Positions 1 through 6,788 of a stretch of DNA of 22,938 nt are shown here, piece after piece. Location of the stretch: positions 1 through 22,938 of the forward strand of contig JBBDWN010000092.1 in assembly GCA_040902855.1 (NCBI GenBank), in the 5' to 3' direction. The stretch comes from DATHWB01 sp040902855 (GTDB taxonomy: Bacteria > Actinomycetota > Acidimicrobiia > Spongiisociales > ZC4RG35). The notes under the pieces are model-generated. The model saw only the letters and a list, made by a program, of their open reading frames with translations, was not told the origin of the DNA and did no database searches. Every line of letters begins with the position of its first letter. The first letter of the stretch is position 1. The translations under genes and the position numbers were made by a program.

Positions 1-188
1 ACGCATGCCGCGACGCCGACCTGCTCATCGTCGCCACCGAATGGCCCGAGTTCCGCAGGGTGGATCTGGAGCAGGTGGCTGGAGTCATGCGTGACGGCAC
101 CGTCTACGACGTCCGCAACCTGCTCGATTCTCGGGCCGTGCGCGGCGCCGGTCTCGCCTACATCGCTCTCGGACGTCCCAACGTCTGA
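1..188 (+). CDS. UDP-glucose/GDP-mannose 6-dehydrogenase family, C-terminal end (partial)
   Basis: This open frame enters from the left edge and ends at TGA 186-188, giving the last 62 complete codons. The peptide contains ADLLIVATEWPEFR, then a VYDVRNLLD segment and an ending GLAYIALGR. This is the typical C-terminal UDP-binding domain of UDP-glucose 6-dehydrogenases (Ugd/TuaD family), where a TEWxEF block and a DxRN block are conserved. The enzymes oxidise UDP-glucose to UDP-glucuronate with NAD in the cytosol, supplying envelope polysaccharide precursors. The N-terminal NAD domain and catalytic cysteine lie outside the window, so UDP-N-acetylmannosamine or GDP-mannose dehydrogenase cannot be excluded. 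It converges with cofE, leaving only 19 bases between the stop codons. Confidence 0.85.
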   Translation, partial: ACRDADLLIVATEWPEFRRVDLEQVAGVMRDGTVYDVRNLLDSRAVRGAGLAYIALGRPNV

Positions 189-211
189 CGAACACAACCC
201 TCGCTCGTCAG
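185..211. terminator. Hairpin between convergent genes, possible bidirectional terminator
   Basis: CTGACGA at 185-191 and TCGTCAG at 205-211 form a perfect 7-bp inverted repeat with a 13-base loop. It spans both converging stop codons (TGA 186-188 plus, TGA 210-208 minus). No T-run follows on either strand, so terminator function is inferred only from position and symmetry. Confidence 0.35.
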
Positions 212-912
212 CGGAACAGGTCCTCGTCGGCGGGGCGGATCAGGGGAGTGATGCCCTGTTCGGAAGGCTTCCAGGAGACGCCGCGCACGATCGCCGCCGG
301 AATCCCGGTGGCCTTTCCCATCACCAGGTCGGCGGCTGCCGCGATCTCGTCGACCACCGCGACCTCGGTGACCTCCAACACCTTGCCGAACGTGTCGGTC
401 TGACCGCGCAGGTCGTCGATCGGCTCCATCCCGGCGACTCCGATCGCCACGTCGACCAGACCCCGCCGCCACGCCCGGCCGAACGTGTCGGTGACGATCA
501 CGGCGATCGTGACGTCGAAACGATTCTGCAGTCGCAGCCGGATCCGGTTGGCGGAACGGTCGGGATCCTCCGGGAGGAGGATGGCTCTGGCCGGGCCAGC
601 GTTGGACCGGTCGATCCCGGCGTTGGCGCAGATGAATCCGTGGCGGGTCTGGGCGATGACGAGCGGACCTCGCCGCCGAATGATCCGCACGGCTTCGGTT
701 TCGATCAGGTGCCGGTGGGCGTCCGGGCCGTCGTCGGGGAGGTCGACGATCCTCCCCTCGGCTTTCGAGATCAGCTTGTGGGTGACGACCAACACGTCCC
801 GGTCGGCCAACGCCGGCCCTGACTCGATGGCGTCGCCGATGAGGGCGGCGACGTCGTCGCCCGGGGCCGCCTCGCCGATCCCGTGGATGCCGAGGATCGT
901 CACGTCAGCCAC
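208..912 (-). CDS. cofE: Coenzyme F420-0:L-glutamate ligase, single-domain
   Basis: The 234-residue protein begins at GTG 912-910, with a GGAG Shine-Dalgarno at 924-921. CofE adds one or more gamma-linked glutamates to F420-0 using GTP, the last step of F420 biosynthesis. Family features seen are the N-terminal HGIGEAAPGDD region, LVVTHKLISKAEG, the GFICANAGIDRSN block, VTDTFGRAWRRG and the GKATGIPAAIVRG end. The length matches archaeal-type CofE. Mycobacterial FbiB, in contrast, carries an additional C-terminal FMN-binding domain that is absent here. The gene overlaps the cofD stop by 13 bases, so the two are almost certainly translated from one message and act in consecutive steps. I am confident of the family; the number of glutamates added cannot be read from sequence. 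Confidence 0.93.
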   Translation of the reverse strand: MADVTILGIHGIGEAAPGDDVAALIGDAIESGPALADRDVLVVTHKLISKAEGRIVDLPDDGPDAHRHLIETEAVRIIRRRGPLVIAQTRHGFICANAGIDRSNAGPARAILLPEDPDRSANRIRLRLQNRFDVTIAVIVTDTFGRAWRRGLVDVAIGVAGMEPIDDLRGQTDTFGKVLEVTEVAVVDEIAAAADLVMGKATGIPAAIVRGVSWKPSEQGITPLIRPADEDLFR

Positions 913-1805
913 GAGATCATCTCCGAGGCGAGTCGTGCGGCCGCACTTGGGTCTGCGATCAGCGTGTTCGTTTCATGTACGGCCGGGACGACGGGGTCGT
1001 CGGGTGCGTCGCCGTGGTGGACGACGATGTCTGTCAGGAGGTCGCCGTAGGAGGCGATGATGCCCGTGGTGTCGGTCGGGTAGCCGAACGCCGGGAGAAG
1101 ATCCGCCAGCGGGCCTTTGATCGCATCTCCGCCGACCAGCGGACTCACCGCCATCACCCGCTTGCCGGCCATCGTCTCGCGGATTCCGGGCACCGCCAGG
1201 ATCGGCCAGATCGACAGGATCGGGTTGGAAGGGCCGATCACGACCGCCTCGCATTCGGACAACGCTTCGATCACCCCGGGGGCGGGCCGCGCCTCGGCCA
1301 CGTACGCGAAGCGGACGTCTGACACCGGCACGGCGTGACGCCTCCGCACGAAGTAGTCCTGGAAGTCGAGCCACTCGCCGTCGACGAGCACCTTCGTCCG
1401 GATCGGATCGTCGCTCACCGGCAACACCTCCGAGCCGATCCCGAACACCTTCGAGATCTCGACGGTGACCGCGGACAGGGTCGCGCCCTCGTCGAGTCGA
1501 GTGGTCCGATAGAGGTTCAAGGCGAGATCGCGATCTCCGAGGCGGAACGTCGAATCCAGCGGAAAGCCGGCCAGTTCGTCCATCACGTTCCAGGACTCGT
1601 CGGTCCGCCCCCAACCGCGCTCGTCGCTGTGCACGCTTGCCAGCGTGTACGTGACGGTGTCGAGGTCGGGTGACAGATTCAGCCCGTAGATGATGTCGTC
1701 GTCGCCGACATTGACGATGGCGGTCAGGTCGATTCCTTCGACCGTGGCGAGCCCGCGCAGCATCCGCGCACCGCCGACTCCACCTGATAACGCCGTGATT
1801 CTCAT
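900..1805 (-). CDS. cofD: 2-phospho-L-lactate (or phosphoenolpyruvate) transferase of F420 synthesis
   Basis: The 301-residue protein starts at ATG 1805-1803 with MRITALSGGVGGARML, the characteristic CofD/FbiA N-terminus. It continues with IVNVGDDDIIYGLNLSPDLD, which forms the nucleotide and metal site, and a C-terminal GPSNPILSIWPIL block. CofD/FbiA transfers a phospholactyl-type group from LPPG or enolpyruvyl-diphospho-5'-guanosine to the deazaflavin Fo, giving F420-0 or dehydro-F420-0. In actinobacteria the phosphoenolpyruvate-derived substrate is established for FbiA. It is the first gene of a two-gene operon with cofE. It is divergent from the large glycosyltransferase gene, with only 47 bases between start codons, so any promoters for both sit there. 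The upstream Shine-Dalgarno is weak (GAGG about 11 bases away). Confidence 0.95.
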   Translation of the reverse strand: MRITALSGGVGGARMLRGLATVEGIDLTAIVNVGDDDIIYGLNLSPDLDTVTYTLASVHSDERGWGRTDESWNVMDELAGFPLDSTFRLGDRDLALNLYRTTRLDEGATLSAVTVEISKVFGIGSEVLPVSDDPIRTKVLVDGEWLDFQDYFVRRRHAVPVSDVRFAYVAEARPAPGVIEALSECEAVVIGPSNPILSIWPILAVPGIRETMAGKRVMAVSPLVGGDAIKGPLADLLPAFGYPTDTTGIIASYGDLLTDIVVHHGDAPDDPVVPAVHETNTLIADPSAAARLASEMISWLT

Positions 1806-1852
1806 GCGTCGGATTGCCTCGTTGGCTCTGGGACGTTCACAATGGAGATTCG

Positions 1853-4615
1853 ATGTCCGAGCATCCCGATACCGAACTCCCTTCGACCGCGCCCGATCAG
1901 CGGATCCGCGTGGCGGTCCTCGCCGTCGATGACGACGGGTTGGCTGCCACCCTGGCGGCGATCGATCGCCAAGTGTATGCGATCGAAGGTGTGACGATCA
2001 TCGACCGTGACGGCGACATCAGCGATCCCGGGGACCACGGCGTGGTCGAAGACTTCGCGGCGTTCGTGGGCGACCTCGGTCCGGAGACCGACCTCGTCTG
2101 GATCGTCCACGGCGATGCCCAGCCTCGCCCCGACGCCCTCGGGGCCCTGGTGGCCGAGATGGGCCGCAGCGATGCGTCGCTGGTCGGTTCGAAGATCGTC
2201 GACGCCGTCACCCTCGATCGTTTGGAGTCGGTGGGTTCGGCCACTGACGTCTTCGGTGAGCCGTACAGCGGGCTCGACCCAGACGAGGTCGATCTCGAGC
2301 AGTACGACGTCGTGCGCGACGTCGCCTTCGTCTCGGCCGTGTCGATGCTCGTCAGACGAGACCTCGTGCGGGGCTTGCGCGGGATCGATCCGCTGATGCC
2401 GCCGGTCGCCGCCGGGTTGGACTTCTCCCAGCGGGCGAGGGTGGCCGGCGGGCGGGTCATGGTCGCCCCGTCTTCGGAGGTGCTGCACGAGCGCACCTGT
2501 CGCCACGACGTGGCCGGATGGCGGGAGTGGGCCGGACGGATGCGCTCGATGCTCAAGGTCTACCGACTCATCACCCTTGCGTGGGTGGTTCCGATCGGCA
2601 CCTTGCTCGGATTCGTCGACGGCGTGCTCCGCCTCCTGCTCGGCACGACCCGGCCGCTCACCGACTTCTTCCAGTCGCTGGCATGGAACGTGGTCCACCT
2701 TCCCGATTCGCTGACGGCTCGCAACGCCGTTCGCGCCGTCAGACAGGTGGGTGACGAAGAACTCTTCCGATACCAGGTGACCGGGTCGGTGCGCATGCGC
2801 GTGTTGGCGACCGACATCGCCGAACGGTTCGGATGGGTGATCGACGACGAGCCGGGAGTCGTGACCGAGGAGGAACTCGAAGACGACTCCACCGCGGCCG
2901 GTCCGGTCGTTGCCGCGCTCGGTCTGATCACCGTCGCCCTCGCCACCCGGAGTTTTTGGGCGGGTGCCCTGCCCCAATCCGGCTTCACTCTGGCTATCGC
3001 CGAGCCGCTGGTGGCTCTCAACGGATTCGCCGGCGGTTGGAATCCGGCCGGTCTCGGATCATCCGAGCCGGTGCATCCGTCGGCGGCGCTGTTCGCCGCA
3101 TTGGAGTGGATCACCGGCGGCTGGGCGGGAACGATGCGAATCACCATCGCGGCACTGCTCGTGACCGCGTTGGTTGGTGCGGGGCGCCTGTTGCGCGAGG
3201 TGGGTGTGACCGGACCGACTCGCCATCTCGCAGGCGTGGTCGGCGTCATCGGGATGGCGACCGCTGCCTTCGCCACCGACGCAGATCTGGCGTCGTGGCT
3301 GGCGATCGGTCCCACCCTGGCTGCAATCGCACTGGCCGTGATGCCGTGGCCGTCGGCCTCGTTCGGCCGCCTGGGAAGGGTCGGCGGGCTGGTGGTCGCT
3401 TCGGCGGTCGCAGGTGCGCTGGCGCCGGGAGCATCGGTGGTGATCCTCGTCACGTGTGTCGGGCTGTGGCTGTTGGTGCCTGGCCTCCGCCTCGGTGTCG
3501 CCGCCAGAGGCTTGCTCGCCGCCGACATCGCCGTTCTCGTGACCGCGCCATACCTGTCCGCAGTCACCGTCGACGAACTCACCGAGACGGGACCGGCATA
3601 CGACCTCATGCCGGCGTTGCTCCCGGCCGTCCTCCTCGTCATCGCAGCCGTCCTCGGGACCCTCTTCCTGCCCGGCCGTCGGCACCGGATACCCGTCGTC
3701 GGAGGAATTCTCGTCGCCCTCGGTGTGTGGTTCCCGGTTTTCGAGTCGCCCCGCGGGGATCTCGGTGCGACCTTCGCGCTGTTCGCCGCCGTCGGAGTGG
3801 TACTCGTGACAGGTGCCGTCATCGGTCTGGATCGCGAGGGATCGCGTACCGTCGTCGGAGGCAGGGCCACCGCTGCTTCGGCGGCCGTCCTCCTCGTCCT
3901 TCTCTCGCTCAGCCATGTCGTCGACGGGCGCGCAGGGTTCGGGGCAGACCAATGGACCGAACGGCTCGTGTTCACCGAAAGCCTGGGGGCCGAGATCTCA
4001 TCCTCCCGCGTCCTGGTGGTCGGTGATCCCGGACAACTGCCGGGCGAGCACATGTCGACGGCGGGTTTCGCCTATCGGGTGGTTCCCGTGGAAGGACCTT
4101 CACTGGAATCCGCCCGCCTCGGCCAGCCTCGGCTCGGCGACGACGCCCTGGCGGATCTGGTGGCCTCGATTGCCGGCGGCGAGCTGGTTCGCCCGGGCGA
4201 GATGTTCGCCGAGTTCGGCATCGGGTGGGTGGCAGTCGTCGACGACGCCGCCTTCTCGGCGGCGATGGCAGCCCAGGTGGACATGGACGAAGTGCCGGTG
4301 AGCGAGGGCCTCACAGTGTTCCTGAATTCGGTGCCTGCTCCCCGCGCAGTCACCGAGAGCGGATCGGTGTGGGAGGCCGACGGGGCGCGGTTCGTCGGTC
4401 CTCCAGCATCGGAAACCGTTCGGATCGCCGACAATGCCTCGCCGCGTTGGGGCCCAGGCTGGGAACAGGATGGGTGGGCCAACAGGGTTTCTGCCGCAGA
4501 CGGGGTCGCGGTCTACAAGCCGCACTCGTTGCGCCGCACCCTTGCCTGGGTGGGGGTGGGCATCTTCGTCCTCGGATTGGCGTTCCTCCCCTTCTCTCGG
4601 AGGAGCAACCAGTGA
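1853..4615 (+). CDS. Large membrane glycosyltransferase, GT2-like domain plus multi-spanning region
   Basis: This 920-residue protein is best started at ATG 1853, which has GGAG at 1844-1847. An in-frame TTG at 1814 lies further upstream without support. Residues about 15-230 resemble a family 2 glycosyltransferase. VWIVHGDAQP (H86-G87-D88) stands at the usual metal-binding acidic motif, and LDFSQRARVAGG is a likely acceptor or base region. After this come a helix near 240-270 and a stretch of roughly ten hydrophobic segments (about 340-660). A large, probably exported, domain follows, then a final transmembrane helix with a basic tail. Homologues commonly lie near F420 genes and DUF5719/DUF3499 genes in actinobacteria. 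The sugar donor and acceptor are unknown; assembly of an envelope glycan is inferred. Its stop overlaps the next start by 4 bases, so the pair is co-translated. Confidence 0.8.
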   Translation: MSEHPDTELPSTAPDQRIRVAVLAVDDDGLAATLAAIDRQVYAIEGVTIIDRDGDISDPGDHGVVEDFAAFVGDLGPETDLVWIVHGDAQPRPDALGALVAEMGRSDASLVGSKIVDAVTLDRLESVGSATDVFGEPYSGLDPDEVDLEQYDVVRDVAFVSAVSMLVRRDLVRGLRGIDPLMPPVAAGLDFSQRARVAGGRVMVAPSSEVLHERTCRHDVAGWREWAGRMRSMLKVYRLITLAWVVPIGTLLGFVDGVLRLLLGTTRPLTDFFQSLAWNVVHLPDSLTARNAVRAVRQVGDEELFRYQVTGSVRMRVLATDIAERFGWVIDDEPGVVTEEELEDDSTAAGPVVAALGLITVALATRSFWAGALPQSGFTLAIAEPLVALNGFAGGWNPAGLGSSEPVHPSAALFAALEWITGGWAGTMRITIAALLVTALVGAGRLLREVGVTGPTRHLAGVVGVIGMATAAFATDADLASWLAIGPTLAAIALAVMPWPSASFGRLGRVGGLVVASAVAGALAPGASVVILVTCVGLWLLVPGLRLGVAARGLLAADIAVLVTAPYLSAVTVDELTETGPAYDLMPALLPAVLLVIAAVLGTLFLPGRRHRIPVVGGILVALGVWFPVFESPRGDLGATFALFAAVGVVLVTGAVIGLDREGSRTVVGGRATAASAAVLLVLLSLSHVVDGRAGFGADQWTERLVFTESLGAEISSSRVLVVGDPGQLPGEHMSTAGFAYRVVPVEGPSLESARLGQPRLGDDALADLVASIAGGELVRPGEMFAEFGIGWVAVVDDAAFSAAMAAQVDMDEVPVSEGLTVFLNSVPAPRAVTESGSVWEADGARFVGPPASETVRIADNASPRWGPGWEQDGWANRVSAADGVAVYKPHSLRRTLAWVGVGIFVLGLAFLPFSRRSNQ

Positions 4616-5898
4616 AACGCGTTCTCCTCGCCCTCGCCGTCGCGGTCACCCTGACCGGGGGGTGGCTGGTGGCGCCGGAACCGGTCATCGTCGACGACGC
4701 CCCGGGTTTGGAGCCGGCCGCAGCCGCGGCGGCGATGTGCCCGCTCCGGTTGGACAGGACATCGGACGGCAAGCTCACCATCGGCTCATCGTTGATCGCA
4801 CCTGCCCGCATCACCGTCGGTAACGCCGGTTCGATCCTGACGGACCAGTCGGTGCTGGTCGACGAGGCGGGCGGCGCCGCAGTGCAGTTCGACGAATTGA
4901 CGATCGGCGGTCTGACCGGCGCCTTCGTCGAGTTCGGGATGACAGGCGCCGCGGCCGCCACGGTGTCGCGGGGCGAGTCAGGAGTGACGGCCGTCTCGTG
5001 TCCGAGCCTCATCCGTACGACATCGCTGATCACAGGCGGAAGCACCCGCAACGCCGAACCACTCGAACTCATCCTCATCAACCCGTACGGCTCCGATGCC
5101 GTGGTGTCCGTCGAATCGTCCAGCGAGATCGGGGCCGACTCGGCGGAGGAACTGTCGTCGGTGGTCGTGCCCGCCCGGTCGACGGTCACCCGCGACCTGT
5201 CCAAATTGCTGCCTCTGCGCAGCCGGCTGAGTCTCGCCATCACCCCGATCCGCGGCCTGGTGCACGCCTTCGTCGAAGGCTCGGGTGGCGGTGACCGGGT
5301 CGTCATCGAGCATGTCGATCCGCGCAGTGAGTGGGTGACCCCCGTTCCCCGATTCGACGGCCAACAAGCGTTCCTGGTCATCTCCACCCATTCCCCCGTC
5401 GAAGTCTCGGTCCGGGTTGACGGATGGTCCGATGGGGTGCTGTCTGAAGGAATCTTCAGCGAGGTCATCCCGCCGCGCGGCCAGGTCGAGATCCCGCTCT
5501 CCGAACTCGAAGTCCCACTCGACGTCGCCCAGATCCTCGCCGACGGGCCCGTGGCGGTGGCGATGGTGGTCGAAGGCGATGCCGGTCGGGCGGTCAGCCC
5601 CGCCAACGCCGGACCGCACTCAGAATGGTTGATGCCGGGTCCGGGCAGTGCGGGCTCCGTCGCCTGGGTCGGCGTCCCTGGCGAGATCGATGCGATCGTC
5701 GAGTTTCTCTCCCTGGTCGCAGGAGGACGGTCGTTCACGGTGGACGCACCCGCCGGCACCCTCACCGCCGTCCCGCTCGAGGGACAGGTCATCGGGTACA
5801 CCTTGCGGTCGGACTCGCCGATCACGGTGCTGTGGTCCGTCTCCGACGAGACCGGGATCGGGCTCGGCGCACCGACGCCCCTTCCCGGAGGAGAATGA
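4612..5898 (+). CDS. Secreted or membrane-anchored DUF5719-like protein
   Basis: The 428-residue protein starts at GTG 4612, overlapping the preceding stop (GTGA), with AGGAG at 4601-4605. An N-terminal signal or anchor MKRVLLALAVAVTLTGGWLV is followed by an Ala-rich linker and a long beta-rich region without cysteine pairs or obvious catalytic motifs. Repeated LILINPYGSDAVVSVES-like and LVISTHSPVEVSVRVDG-like strands suggest two or more immunoglobulin-like or adhesin-like modules outside the membrane. By position directly after the large membrane glycosyltransferase, and by overall look, it matches the actinobacterial DUF5719 family. This assignment is from memory of synteny, not from a search. 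It may act as an extracytoplasmic partner of the glycosyltransferase. Function is unknown. Confidence 0.7.
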   Translation: MKRVLLALAVAVTLTGGWLVAPEPVIVDDAPGLEPAAAAAAMCPLRLDRTSDGKLTIGSSLIAPARITVGNAGSILTDQSVLVDEAGGAAVQFDELTIGGLTGAFVEFGMTGAAAATVSRGESGVTAVSCPSLIRTTSLITGGSTRNAEPLELILINPYGSDAVVSVESSSEIGADSAEELSSVVVPARSTVTRDLSKLLPLRSRLSLAITPIRGLVHAFVEGSGGGDRVVIEHVDPRSEWVTPVPRFDGQQAFLVISTHSPVEVSVRVDGWSDGVLSEGIFSEVIPPRGQVEIPLSELEVPLDVAQILADGPVAVAMVVEGDAGRAVSPANAGPHSEWLMPGPGSAGSVAWVGVPGEIDAIVEFLSLVAGGRSFTVDAPAGTLTAVPLEGQVIGYTLRSDSPITVLWSVSDETGIGLGAPTPLPGGE

Positions 5899-6260
5899 GC
5901 GACGACACGCTGGTCCGGGTCGCGGTGGTTTTCGGAGTCGGTGTGATCGCAGTGCTCTGGGCCGTCGCGGCAAGACGGGGGTTTGCGGTCAGGCGTCACC
6001 CGATCTCTCTGCCGGATCTGGGCCCCGGGGTGGTTCTCTTCACCTCTTCGACCTGTGCGTCGTGCGCGCGCATGGCAGAGCGCATGGTCGACATCGGAGA
6101 TGTGACGGAGGTCTCCTACGAGAACTCGGGAGCGTCGTTCCCGACCGAGGTCAGAGGAGTGCCCGCGGTGGCGCTTGTCGACGCCGAAGGTCGCGGATGG
6201 ATCGCCTACGGCCTGGTCGGGGTGTCGCGGCTGCAGCGCTGGATTGCCGGCGGTCCTTGA
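5895..6260 (+). CDS. Membrane-anchored thioredoxin-like protein with CASC motif
   Basis: The 121-residue protein starts at ATG 5895, overlapping the preceding TGA by 4 bases, with GGAGG at 5887-5891. Residues 5-25 form one transmembrane helix. A short thioredoxin fold follows: beta strand GVVLFTS, then C54-A-S-C57, and a cis-proline site at GVPAVALVDAEG. The redox motif CASC differs from the classical CGPC of thioredoxin. Such proteins catalyse or accept disulfide exchange. Which side of the membrane the domain faces cannot be fixed from sequence, but a short N-terminus followed by basic residues after the helix (ARRGFAVRRH) leaves a cytosolic location possible. Its partner could be a cysteine-containing envelope protein, or it could be a minimal redox protein of unknown role. 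It closes a three-gene overlapping block. Confidence 0.75.
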   Translation: MSDDTLVRVAVVFGVGVIAVLWAVAARRGFAVRRHPISLPDLGPGVVLFTSSTCASCARMAERMVDIGDVTEVSYENSGASFPTEVRGVPAVALVDAEGRGWIAYGLVGVSRLQRWIAGGP

Positions 6261-6279
6261 ACGGGGGAGGGGCTCGGCC

Positions 6280-6285
6280 TACCGT
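6280..6285 (+). promoter_or_regulatory. Candidate -10 element giving a leaderless transcript
   Basis: TACCGT fits TAnnnT and lies exactly 6 bases before ATG 6292. Transcription would therefore begin at or next to the start codon. No convincing -35 is seen, and no Shine-Dalgarno stands at a proper distance. Confidence 0.45.
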
Positions 6286-6291
6286 TCGACG

Positions 6292-6525
6292 ATGCTCGTT
6301 TCCTGTGTTCGCTGCTCTTCCCCCTCTGCCGCTGTGATGACGTTCGACTACGACTCTCGCGCGGTCTGGCTGCTCGAGTTCGACCTCGAACCCGAAAGAG
6401 GGCGGGGCTACGCGTTGTGTACGACCCACGCCGATCGGATGACCCCCCCGCTCGGTTGGACCTTGACCGACCGACGGAACGTCACACGGCTCTTCGCCAC
6501 CCGGGACGAGGCCGCAACGGCCTGA
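6292..6525 (+). CDS. DUF3499 family protein
   Basis: The 77-residue protein begins at ATG 6292 (MLVSCVRCSSPSAAVMTFDY). The paired CVRC and the later ALCTTHADRM could form a zinc site of three cysteines and one histidine. The centre reads RAVWLLEFD and the end carries PPLGWTLTDRR, features I recognise from the actinobacterial DUF3499 family (Rv3258c-like). It normally lies beside the phosphomannomutase and F420 genes, as here. No enzymatic function is known to me. An upstream in-frame start exists within the preceding gene, but the family start and the adjacent -10-like element favour 6292. It is probably cytosolic and could be a small metal-binding regulator. Confidence 0.8.
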   Translation: MLVSCVRCSSPSAAVMTFDYDSRAVWLLEFDLEPERGRGYALCTTHADRMTPPLGWTLTDRRNVTRLFATRDEAATA

Positions 6526-6591
6526 GTTCGCCGCCGGCGTGTGGAAGTCGCCACCGGCGGTAGCATCCCGGGATCGAGCGCGGAGACTTTG

Positions 6592-6768
6592 ATGGACTGC
6601 CCACAGTGCGGCGCAGCCGACGTGATAGAGATCAGGCACAAACTCGAAAGCGACGGCGAGTTGGTCTTCTTCTCCTGTCATCGCTGCGAGGAGAAGTGGT
6701 GGGACCACGACGGAGCCGTCGTCGAGTTGCGTGAGGTTCTGGACCTCGCTCGCCGCGAGCGCACCTGA
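6592..6768 (+). CDS. Small zinc-ribbon protein of unknown function
   Basis: This 58-residue protein starts at ATG 6592 with GGAG at 6582-6585 (6-base spacing). A possible -10 element TAGCAT is at 6561-6566. It contains CPQCG near the N-terminus and CHRCEEKWW about 30 residues later, a classic two-knuckle zinc ribbon with four cysteines and an aromatic pair after the second knuckle. The rest is a short charged helix (VVELREVLDLARRER). Small ribbons of this kind bind nucleic acid or serve as structural modules; nothing shows which applies here. An in-frame GTG at 6541 would add 17 residues without a good ribosome site. Confidence 0.7.
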   Translation: MDCPQCGAADVIEIRHKLESDGELVFFSCHRCEEKWWDHDGAVVELREVLDLARRERT

Positions 6769-6788
6769 ATCACGATCGTTCCGTTGCC

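Noticed and set aside
4350..5999. A 549-codon minus-strand frame opposite the DUF5719-like gene
   Set aside because: It is low-complexity S/T/R/P-rich and antisense to a gene with a signal peptide, ribosome site and operon overlaps.
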